Assembly: GCA_039707655.1 (NCBI GenBank)
Contig: CM077665.1
Coordinates: 140,307,148-140,371,147, forward strand
Source: Elymus sibiricus
Lineage: Eukaryota > Streptophyta > Magnoliopsida > Poales > Poaceae
DNA length: 64,000 nt
Direction: 5' to 3'
Shown here: positions 55,083 to 64,000 of the stretch, piece by piece
Layout of the letters: each line of letters starts with the position of its first letter
How positions within the stretch are numbered: the stretch's first letter is position 1
Notes under the pieces: model-generated
The model's database searches: none
What the model was told of the DNA's origin: nothing
The model's input: only the letters and a program-made list of their open reading frames with translations
Translations under genes and position numbers: made by a program

Positions 55083-55570
55083 CGACGTAGTCACCGGCAG
55101 CAGATAGGGTGAGGGCCTCCCTCAGCCTCGCCTGGTAGTCCGCCTCCTCCTTGTGTTGCTCCTCCTCGATGGAGGTTTCCATCGAAGCCGCCTGGTACGC
55201 CTCCTCCTCCTCCTCGTCCGGCTTGACGACGGGGGCCAGTGGAGGGTTGGTGTGGTGCTCCTGGACGCCGAGGCAGCGTTGCTCCCCGTGCTCGAGGGCA
55301 AACCACCTCCCCCAGCTGGGAGAGTCCGGAGCATACGCATCCATCCGACGTTGCTACGGATCCATATGTCAGTCGTGCGGCAGCGTGACATCCGGGTACG
55401 GCAGCGGCTTCCTGTACACCCAGTGCCAGCGTGCCTGGTGCACTGGAATGTGCAGGTGCTACCGCACGGGGAAGGAGGGCAGGCACCGGTGGCGGTGGAG
55501 GAGGAAGCGCATGCGAGGAGGATGCGTTGGGGGTGAACTTCCCCTTGACCTTGCCGCTGAGGAAACCCAT
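55083..55570 (-). pseudogene. 5' part of broken GC-rich gene, unknown function
   Basis: Minus-strand ATG at 55570 in the context AACCCTAGCCATGG, a strong plant start. The protein opens MGFLSGKVKGKFTPN and then a Pro-rich run. The frame then breaks: the later, better-looking segment (DSPSWGRWFALEHGEQ, then DEEEEEAYQAAS) is in another frame and has stops before it, so at least one indel and stop codons are present besides the element E insertion at 55077/48809. The style resembles a hypothetical protein family that I recall as common in wheat repeats; that is recollection, not a search result. Confidence 0.5.
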
Positions 55571-55649
55571 GGCTAGGGTTTGGTGGTCGCCAGCGAGGGA
55601 GCACGTGGGGTGGGGTGGGCGCGAGATTTGGAAGGTGAAGGGATCGATA

Positions 55650-57177
55650 TGGTTAACTAGAGGAGGGTGAATATGCAACTACCAGTTTTTAACTTATCTT
55701 TAGCAAATTAGGTTTAGCAACAAATAGGTTGTCTAGATATGCAACTATATGAGCAACCTATATGATGCTAACAACAATAACAACACAAGCAAGCAAAGGA
55801 TACAATATAAGTAAAGCTTGCTCAAAGTAAAGGTAAGAAGTAACCACAAGTGGAACCGACGGAGACGAGGATGTGTTACCGAAGTTCCTTCCCTTTGAGG
55901 GGAAATATGTCTCTGTTAGAGCGGTGTGGAGGCACAATGCTCCCAAGATATTACTAAGGCCACCGTATTCTCCTCACGCTGGCGAACAATGCGAGATGCC
56001 GTGATTCCACTAGTGGTGCTCTTGAAGGCGGCGGTCGAGCCTTTACAAACAAGGTTGGGGCAATCTCCACAACTTAATTGGAGGCTCCCAACACCACCAC
56101 GAAGCTTCACCACAATGGAATATGTCTTCGAGGTGACCTCTTCCGTCTAGGCTGCTCAAACACCCAAGAGTAACAAGATCCGCAAGGGATTAGTGGGGGG
56201 AATCAAATTTCTCTTGGAGGAAGTGTAGATCAAGGCCCTCTCCTCCAAACCCTAGAGCATCAACAAGATTCGATGGCTAGGGAGAGAGATCGGTCAAGAA
56301 TGAGCTTAGGAGCAACAATTGAGCTGTTTGGGAAAAGAGGTGAGTCTTTTTGGGGAAGAAGACCCACTTATATAGGGGGAAGAAATCTGACCGTTTTTCT
56401 GCCCACAATAAGTGCATAAGCGGTAGTACCGCTTAGGGGCGTGATACTTCCGCTTGCACCAAAGATCTAGCCCTTCCACGCAGCTGACATAGTCAGGGAG
56501 GCGGTAGTGACGCTGGAGCGGTACTACCGCTCCTACCAGCGGTACTTCCGCTTGGTGCTGCAGTAGGGGCGGACCGGGCGGAAGTACCGGGGGCCAGCAC
56601 GGTAGTACCGCCCAGAGGAGCGGTACTTCCGCTCATGCTGCCGCCCTACTTCCCCCCATTGTGGCGCGGGGGACCAGACGCATGTCTGGTCGCCCACGAG
56701 GTACTCTGGACCGAACAGCGCGGTACTACCACTCAGGTGGAGCGGTACTTCCGCTCAGTAAAATCCAGAATGCCAGAAGAGAAACTTAAGCGGAAGAGCG
56801 CTTAGTACTTCAGGGCGGTAGTACCGCTGGGGCGGTACTACCGCTTGCCAGGGCGGTACTTCTGCTTATCAGAGACAGAAGGGTAGAGAGGAAAAGATTA
56901 GAAGCTCCGGGAGAGGAGAGTGGTGCAAATGTGTACGTGTTTGATTCCACCCAACCTTTCCAAATGCGGACCCCCTCTTGATAGTACGGATTTCCTACGA
57001 CTCAGGTCGACCAACACAAAATCGTCAGAAACAACCCGTCTTCTCTTTTTAATCACTGAGGGGAAAATAACCGTCTCGTGCCACCTGATAATCTCCGAAA
57101 GCTTACTGCACCCGGTTAGTCCGCAAAAGCATTGTCATCAATCACCAAAACTAATGGGGTAGAAATATGTGCTTACA
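55650..57177 (-). repeat. Copia-2 3' LTR
   Basis: Plus-strand reading starts near TGGTTAACTAGAGGAGGG and ends GTGCTTACA at 57177. The edge at 57177 is firm because the polypurine tract follows. Minus-strand TATA box at 56369-56374 (CCCCTATATAAGTG). Short ORFs here are not genes. Confidence 0.75.
56410..56870. repeat. Palindromic module array in Copia-2 LTR
   Basis: About 12 modules near AGCGGTAGTACCGCT, AGCGGTACTACCGCT or AGCGGTACTTCCGCT, inverted repeats of 5-7 bp with a short centre. They lie upstream of the minus-strand TATA box, in the same place as the ACTCGGTGGTACCGAGT array of Copia-1 but with different arms. Confidence 0.85.
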
Positions 57178-57640
57178 ATCTCCCCCTTTTTGGTGGAGTG
57201 ATGACAACGCGGGATTTGCACAGAGGATATCATAAGAAATAAAGAAAACCCCAACTTCTACAAAATATAGATGAGCTCCCCCTAGATGTGTGCACTATTC
57301 TTAGATATGCTTTTGGAATGCAAAGTACAGACTCTAGGATCAATACTCCCGCTATATTTTATAGACCGGCAACTACTTGCATAAAAGAATGAACACTAGA
57401 CATGTATGCAAGATAGGCTATGTGAGCATAGACAAAGGGCACAATATAAGCATAACTCACATAATAAGACATATAAAGATAATAGAGGAGGTAACATATG
57501 TCTCACACCATACGACTTGGTCTTTTAGGTCTCACAAGCACAAACCAAACCAAAGCAAATGATAGAAGAGTTCATGAGCAAAAATAGAAAAAGCAAGGTA
57601 AAGAGCACTCGTGACTTGACAATCCCTAAACACTGTCTCC
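57178..57640 (-). other. Copia-2 polypurine tract and 3' untranslated DNA
   Basis: The tract is at 57178-57194. PPT-like CTCCCCCT repeats recur at 57275 and 57638. No ORF that I support. Confidence 0.7.
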
Positions 57641-59700
57641 CCCTTTGGCATCGAGATGCCAAAAAGGGACAGAGGACTAAAAAATGATCTGAAGTGATGG
57701 TAAGTCCAAAGAAGTGCCCAATCGTCCTCATCCACATCATCATGCTCCTCATCTGACTCCTCCTCCTCTGACTCGGTCTCAGGCCACGGACAGTTCTTCT
57801 TGATCCACACCTACTCATCAGTGATCATGTCCTTAGAGCCGTTGTGAACATCCATACCTATCTTCCTCATGATCAACTTGTCGCGGTTGGGGCCTTCTTG
57901 GCCACCACATGAGCGTTATACTGACCCTTTGCCTGGAAACAAAGAAGAGACTTCATCTTTGCTGAGAGCTTGGTAGCCCGCGACGGAACGGTCTCAGAAG
58001 GTGGAGCATAAGTGTCATCTCTGTAATCTGGCTCTTCCTCATCATCAGAGTCGGCGGGGGCAATTTTAGGGCCAGAAGCCACAACACCCCAATTCTCCTT
58101 CACACGAAGCTTCAGGATACCGTGATACACCATGTTTTCAGTCACAACAGGCTCGCCAGGGAACGTCGCAGCCCAAGTGTCTTCAATCATCTTAAAGAGA
58201 TAGGGGCCACATATGGGCACCTTTCGGTCAAGCACAGTTGAGCGAAGCTCCTTCCACATAATGTGGGAAACATCCAAAGAAGAGTCTTTGCCCTTCTCCT
58301 TGTTGCACATCAGCAGCAGATTTACAAGGTAAGAGTTGGGCCTGGGCATTCGGTTACCCGGAAGAGTTCGGTTTGGTACTTCGGGTTATTTTTAATTTCG
58401 GTTTAAAGAATATGCTACCCGATCGGTTAACTAAAAAAGAGATAACCGAGGATTCGGTGCACCAGAAATTCGGTTCGGTGCTCGGGTTGACCGAGTAGGA
58501 CCGATACCCTTCAGTGTTGAATCACCGCGGCTCGTCAGACTTTTTTTTGAAGGGTCCGTCGCTCGCCAGACTTGATTGCAGAGTTTATGAGTGTATCGGT
58601 CCATTCTTTCATGGGGCAGTGTGCAACTAAAAAAGCTGATGGGTGACAACGTGTGGTGGGAAAGAGGAAGTAGATGTCGCTATCCATAACGCCTCGAGAG
58701 TATCCAGGAGAAGGTGTACAGCCTGTTTCTATTTTCTTTTAACAAAGCCTGCGTATGTTTGTGGTTGTGATGAAAAGAAAAGGCTAAGAAAATTGATGTG
58801 TACTACTTGTTTGATGGGCTAATCGGCCTAGCTGGATGGGCTTTAATTAATATAATATACAGTGTAGAAAGATACTTCGGTTCATTCGGGAGATTCGGTC
58901 AGCGGACTCCAGTGACCGAATTCACCGAACCAATTTCGGTTTTTGCCTTTTGCTAACCGAACAAACAATTGAAGCTTCGGTTCTTGGTTATTTCGGCTCC
59001 GGTCTCGGTTTTTTTGGCTTCGGTCTTCGGTTCTCGGTTTTTATGCCCACCCCTAGTAAGAGTGAACCTGATCCTTGTTCCCAACTCGAGGGAAAAGAGT
59101 GTTGTGAAAGATACGATGCATAATGTCCAGAAATGGAATGAGCTCAGTGCGAGTACCCTTGGCAGTCTTCACAACCCTGGAATAGCGAATCAGCTTGGAC
59201 TTGTGGATTGCAGTAATCTCAGTGTGTGGCCGGAGGTCAACAGGCTCATCCAACCCATTATCAGCATAGCCCAATGAGTTCATGAAAGTCTTTCAGTTGG
59301 AGTGCAACACTTGGCCACCTGTCATCCAAGTTAAGTTCCTGGCATCATCATTGTGAAAGTGGACGGTGGCATAAAACTGAGCCACTGCCCCGCAGCAAAA
59401 GTCCTTATTGAAGCTGATGATAGGAAACAGACCCCACTGCTGGCACAGAGCATGAGCTTCAGCGAAGTACTCAATGTTAGGACGGTTGCTCATGTACCCT
59501 TGTGTCGATGGATTTGGCATCAGACACATAGAGGCTAGTCTTGTTCTTCAGAATCCCAACATAAATGAGAGATTGCTCCTTGGTCCAGAAGGGACGCCCA
59601 ACAAATGCCTCGTCCTGAGGGCGACAATAGGGGTTGCGCTATCGGAATTCCAAAAATTCTTTGCCAGTCATGTCGGGAGAAGGTTTAATCTTCTTTGTAG
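57640..59700 (-). pseudogene. Copia-2 env-position gene, split by a hAT element
   Basis: Minus-strand reading pieces line up in one order. An N-terminal region near 59690-59530 comes first, then 59529-59293 (EYFAEAHALCQQWGLFPIIS, NDDARNLTWMTGGQ) and 59283-59064 (TEITAIHKSKLIRYSRVV). After the hAT element come 58328-57873 (MWKELRSTVLDRKVPICGPY, MVYHGILKLRVKENWG) and an acidic end (ETESEEEESDEEHDDVDEDD, about 57780-57720). Several stops and shifts separate them. The location between pol and the polypurine tract is that of the env-like gene known in some Sireviruses, whose function is unproven. I see no convincing signal peptide or fusion segment, so the label is positional. Confidence 0.55.
58337..59055. 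mobile_element. Non-autonomous hAT element, 719 bp
   Basis: An 8-bp target duplication, GTAAGAGT, is at 58329-58336 and 59056-59063. Termini are TGGGCCTGGGCAT on the left and, read inward from the right, TAGGGGTGGGCAT, typical hAT ends. Both subterminal regions are rich in TTCGGTT / AACCGAA words (58348-58490, 58878-59040), which look like transposase-binding repeats. No transposase ORF. It splits the env-position gene of Copia-2. Confidence 0.88.
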
Positions 59701-60984
59701 CAGACTTCTTCACAGTTTGTCACTGGGGTTGAGCACTGGAACCAGACACAACCTCTTGCGAAGTCCTGGGCCGCTTGGAACCACCATACGGCCTGGATTC
59801 ATGCAAAGAGCACGAGGAGGGGAATTACCATCGCCTGGAACCCACAAAGAAAGAACAAGGGAAAAAGCAAGAGTAAAGCAACTGCATAAGTCAAAAGAGA
59901 ACAAAAACAAGAGCAGAAGAAGATCACAAGAAGTCTGAAAAGTTGAGTTACCAGCGGTAGTACCGCTTCCTGCAGCAGTAGTTCCGTTGTAGGCAAAGCG
60001 GTAGTACCGCTGGGACAGGGGTGGTAGTACCGCTGTAAGCGGTAGTACTGTCCAGGTGCCGGCGGTAGTATCACCCTGCCTGCCGGAAGAACTTCCGCGG
60101 AAAGGAACCGGTAGTTTCGGCGACGTAGACTTCCTAAAATAGTGACCCTCGACTACAATACTATCTAGCGTGCAAGACACCTCCAACTCATGCCTAAAAT
60201 GTCGAGGAAAATCAAAAACTACCACATGCATTGCCCTAAATCCAAATATTCAAAATAAGAGACAAAGGAAAGAGCGATGAGGGCAATACCGGTGGCCATG
60301 GCACGAGGAAGATGAGGGGAATGATCCCTCCAGACAGAAATGCGGGAGACGACACGAGATTGGGGGATCGGAGCCGGCCCCCGGGGCAAAATTCGGTCGC
60401 CGGAGAGAGAGGGCACGAGGAGGGGAGAAGTGAAAGGGTATGGGGGGTTAGAAATTCCCGTGCCCATCACTTAACCCGTCCTGGAAGACCCGAGGTGGTA
60501 GTATCGTGGGCGGGCATGGTAGTACCGCCGGAGCGGTAGTACCGGCCATCCCAGTGGTAGTACCACTTGAGACCAAAAACATAGCCCAGCCAAAACACAC
60601 ACAGAGAAATATGACTTATGCAATGAAAGGGGACAGTCCAAGGTAGAATTAGATATATCAAGACAAGGAAGAATACTTGGAGAGACGAAAATCAAAGAAC
60701 AAGCTCTCAAATAGCAAATACCTCACTAGGAGGATAGGGGCGGTGGCCGAAGCCACCTATGTTTGAGTCAATTGGTATGGCACCGCGAAGACTTTAACCT
60801 TGGGCCCATGACCAAAACTCGTCTTTGAAGCAAAAGCATCATCAAAAATGGCTAATGTGAAAGAGTTGATCAATTTATGCATAATAAGGGGAGGAATAGT
60901 TCATTGAGAGAATTACTCTCCCCCTATGTCTATGCCTACATCTAAACAAGACATAATGATGAGTGTGGAGGGGTGTGCAATACT
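59701..60984 (-). other. Copia-2 spacer between pol and env-position gene
   Basis: Palindromic modules AGCGGTAGTACCGCT and relatives recur at 59950-60080 and 60495-60570. One CTCCCCCT motif lies at 60919. Minus-strand ORFs such as 59710-60231 run through these repeats and are not supported as genes. Confidence 0.55.
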
Positions 60985-63900
60985 TCAAGCCACATTGCTC
61001 GAATCAATGATATTTAGCCCATGCCTTAACTCACGAAATTTTGCTTCATCCAATGGCTTCGTGAAAATGTCTGCAAGTTGCTCATTGGTATTGAGGTGGA
61101 TAAGATCAATTTCTCCGCGCTTGATGTGATCCTGGATGAAGTGATGACGTATATCAATGTGCTTCATCTTGCAATGTTGCACCGGGTTGTTGGAGATCCT
61201 AATAGCACTCTCGTTGTCACAGTAGAGGGGCACTATGTCACAAGTGACACCGTAATCTTTTAAAGTTTGCCTCATCTAGAGCAACTGTGCACAACAACTT
61301 GCTAAGCTACATACTCGGCCTATGTGGACGAGAGAGAAACATAGTTTTGTTTCTTTGAAGACCAACTTACCAAAGAGCGATCAAGAAATTGGCAACCTCT
61401 GGAAGTTGACATCCTCTCCACACGGTCTCCCGCCCAATCCGAGTCCAAATATCCTATGAGATCAATGAAACACCTTTGGGGTACCACAAGCCAAAGTTTG
61501 GGGTATGATCCAAATATCGAAAGATTCGCTTGACAGCCACATAGTGACTCCCCATAGGTGCGGATTGAAATCATGCACAAATTCCCACACTCAACATGAT
61601 ATCCCGCCTAGATGCACAAAGATAAAGCAGGGATCCAATCATGGAGCGATATACCTTTTGATCCATGGCTTTACCATTGGGATCACTGTCAAGTTGGCAT
61701 TTGAGCGACATGGGAGTGTTGGCCTTGGCCGGCTTGAGATCATCCAACTTGAACCTCTTGAGCATGTCTTGAGTATATTTTGCTTGGTTCATGAAGGTTC
61801 CTTGACTTTGTTGCTTGACTTCGAATACAAGGAAGAACTTCTACTCTCCCATCATGGACATCTCAAACTCTTTGGTCATTAGTGCGGCAAACTCATCATT
61901 GAAAACTTTGTCAGAAAAACCAAAGATAATATCATCAACATATAGTTGGCATACGAACAAGTTCCCGTTAACCCTCTTTGTGAAAAGAGTGGGATTGATT
62001 TTCCCAATTTCAAACCCACGGTCTTGCAACATCTTGGTAAGGTGTTCATACCACGCACGTGGGACTTGTTTAAGGACATAGAGTGCCTTATCGAGAACAT
62101 ATACATGATTGGGGAACTTAGGATCCTCGAACCCCGGGGGTTGCTTGACATATACCAACTCCTTAAGTGGACCATTAGGAAAAGAACTTTTCACATCCAT
62201 TTGATATAATTTGAAATCATCATGAGATGCATATGCAAGCAACATGCGAATAGATTCAAGGTGAGCGACAGGAGCAAAAGTTTCACCGTAGTCGATACCC
62301 TCGACTTAGGAGTAGCACTGAGCCACCAATCTTGCCTTGTTGCGAATGACTACACCGTTCGCATCTTGCTTGTTCTTAAAGATCCATTTGGTTCCAATGA
62401 CATTGTGATTCTCCTTTGGTCTTGGCACCAATCGCCACACTTTGTTGCGCTCAAAGTTGTTGAGTTCATCGTGCATGGCTTCAAGCCAGTCCGTGTCCTC
62501 GAGCGCCTCTTGTACGTTGAGGGGTTCAATGCAAGAAACAAACGCATGATGTGCACAAAAGTTTGTTAATTGACGACGAGTGGTTACCCCTCTATTTAAG
62601 CTTCCATAGACGTTCTCTAGAATGCGTTGCTTATTTCTAAGCTTGGAAGCAATCTTGGCAGCTCGTCTTTCTAAAATCTCTTCCATGGAAGGTTGCGGTG
62701 AATCGTCTTGACAAACTTGAGAGCCATCACTAGCTTGCTCTTGATCCTAAGCATGATCTTGATCTTGCGCTTGCTCGGGGTTGTGAACTTGATCTTGAGA
62801 ATCTTGTGATGTAACATCATCACCATGAGGTTGATCTTGCCCTTGATCTTGTTCACGAGGTTGAGGGCCTTCACTTTGTTATACGGAAGCATGTGGGTCT
62901 TGCGTTGGTGATGGTTCCACTTGCGTGGAACATTGTCCTTCTCCTTCAGCCACAAGGGGTTCCTCAACACGTAGGAAGTGTCCCACACCCATTCTTCTTA
63001 TGGCTTGGGGAGGAATTTCATCACCTACATCACAAAGACCACTTTGCTCCACTTGAGAGCCATTATTTTCATCAAACTCTACGTTACTCATCTCCTCAAT
63101 GAGTCATGTGGACTTGTTGAGAACACGGTAAGCATGAGAGTTTGTAGCATAACCAACAAATATGCCCTAATGAGCTCTAGATTCAAATTTAGACAAATGA
63201 ACACCTTTCTTGAGAATAAAACACTTACAACCGAACACCCGGAAGTACTTGAGGTTAGGCTTGTTATCGGTAAGTATCTCATATGGAGTCTTGTTCAAGC
63301 CTTTTCGGAGGTAGAGCCGATTGGATGCATGACATGCGGTGTTGATGGCTTCGGCCCAAAAGTTGTATGGAGATTTAAACTCCGCCATCATGGTCCTTGC
63401 CGCATCCATCAACGTCCGGTTATTCCTCTCTGCAACACCATTTTGTTGAGGGGTATATGGTCTGGAATATTGATGCTTTATCCCCTCATCACTAAGAAAC
63501 TCATCCAAGGTGTAGTTCTTGAACTCAGTGCCGTTGTCACTTCTAATCATCCAAATATTTGCGTCATGTTGGCGTTGAACTTCATCTGCAAAGTGGATGA
63601 CGATATGTTGGGTCTCACTCTTCTTCTTGAAGAAGTATACCCATGTGTATCTTGAGTAATCATCCACAATCACCAAGCAATACTTTCTTCCCCCAAGACT
63701 ATCAAAAGATGGGGGACCGAAGAGATCCATGTGAAGGAGCTCCAAGGTCCTCTTCGAGTAGATGGTAGTCGTGGGTCGATGAGCCTTCTCATGTAGCTTT
63801 CCTTTGATACACGCACTGCAAGCATGATCTTTGGCAAAACTTACGTTTGTTAGTCCAAGAATGTGATCCCCTTTCAGGAGAATTTGCAAAGATCTCATAT

Positions 63901-64000
63901 TGACATGGGATAGCCGGCGATGCCAAAGCCATCCCACATCAACTTAAGCCATTAGGCAAGTCACGGTCTTAGTGGGTCGCTCCGAGAAGTTAATCACATA
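60985..64000 (-). pseudogene. Copia-2 pol pseudogene (integrase, RT, RNase H)
   Basis: The order on the minus strand is GAG-pre-integrase and integrase (63937-63167: WHRRLSHVNMRSLQIL, CSACIKGKLHEKAH, LLHMDLFGP, IRSDNGTEF, QQNGVAERNN). Next is a broken linker (63100-62690), then the RT start (62686-62306: NKVWRLVPRPKENHNVIGTK), the RT core (62245-61841: MDVKSSFPNGP, YVDDIIFGF), its continuation (61792-61571: MDQKVYRSMIGSLLYLCAS), and RNase H (61580-61320 and 61275-60985: ADIFTKPLDEAKF). All catalytic motifs are visible, but at least six stops or shifts lie between the pieces, for example before 63937, near 63166, at 62305-62303 and near 61840. It cannot encode a functional polyprotein. Confidence 0.88.

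Larger units (their letters stand above)
47992..55649 (-). mobile_element. Probable DNA transposon carrying a broken gene
   Basis: A possible terminus AGGGATTTCTATTTTCGTGCC starts near 47992 and is followed by non-coding DNA and then, on the minus strand, the 3' part of a GC-rich gene. The gene is interrupted by element E and continues to 55570. The other terminus would lie beyond Copia-2 and is not in the window. The transposon assignment rests on the terminus-like sequence only. Confidence 0.3.
55650..64000 (-). mobile_element. Copia-2, older Sirevirus-like Copia (partial)
   Basis: Its 3' LTR is at about 55650-57177. The polypurine tract next to it (ATCTCCCCCTTTTTGGT) is identical over 17 bp to that of Copia-1 and is again followed by GATGACAAC. 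An env-position gene (57640-59700) and a pol pseudogene (60985 to the window edge) follow on the minus strand. The 5' LTR and gag lie beyond 64000. Many stops make it clearly older than Copia-1. The left LTR edge could lie some bases either side of 55650. Confidence 0.85.

Noticed and set aside
55122..55604. 160-aa minus-strand ORF starting at 55604
   Set aside because: It is an alternative frame over the gene that begins at 55570; the ATG at 55570 has the better context and the protein-like start.

Overview
This window is plant nuclear DNA made almost entirely of transposable elements, and its style fits a large grass genome, most likely Triticeae (wheat, Aegilops, barley or rye). The clues are long LTR retrotransposons starting TGATACGTCTCCAACG with a tRNA-Asp type primer site, Sirevirus-type Copia elements, CACTA transposons with GTGTGCGAT-type subterminal repeats, and insertions nested several levels deep. 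I found no convincing single-copy cellular gene, and the species cannot be fixed from this sequence alone.

Region 1 (1-40719) is a four-level nest. The outer host is a Gypsy element (D; 5' LTR remnant 1788-2288, 3' LTR 39150-40719). A CACTA element (2289-35328, target duplication GCA) sits 14 bp before the end of its 5' LTR. A Sirevirus-like Copia on the minus strand (Copia-1, 10704-34623, duplication GTAGT) sits inside the CACTA. Each Copia-1 LTR is split by its own copy of one large non-autonomous Gypsy family: A (11047-18176, minus, duplication GTCCA) and B (25914-33342, plus, duplication CCTCA). With A and B removed, the Copia-1 LTRs are 1676 and 1674 bp, which independently confirms the boundaries. 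With Copia-1 removed, the CACTA is about 9.1 kb. It has no recognisable transposase but carries a row of small, mostly promoter-equipped ORFs and a spliced B3-like gene. The left edge (1-1787) is a fragment of another CACTA-like element carrying two ORFs of the same style.

Region 2 (40720-48808) is a mosaic of truncated pieces: GC-rich DNA, a CACTA end with an Ulp1-like protease pseudogene (40902-43072), a third copy of the A/B family (C, 43073-46136), unassigned DNA with an LTR-like scrap, and the end of a probable DNA transposon carrying a broken gene on the minus strand.

Region 3 (48809-55077) is a complete non-autonomous Gypsy (E; 671-bp LTRs, duplication GGGGA) inserted in that broken gene. 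The gene resumes at 55083-55570.

Region 4 (about 55650-64000) is an older, more decayed Sirevirus-like Copia (Copia-2, minus strand). It has its 3' LTR, an env-position ORF split by a 719-bp hAT element (duplication GTAAGAGT), and a pol full of stops. Its 5' end lies beyond the window.

Most elements here are parasites of other elements. A, B, C, E and D lack pol and would need enzymes from relatives; both Copia copies are broken. Shared non-coding architecture stands out: repeated polypurine-tract-like motifs in three lineages, palindromic modules in both Copia LTRs and downstream of both pol regions, and a GTTGGG...CCCAAC hairpin downstream of the ORF in all four D/A/B/C-type Gypsy elements.
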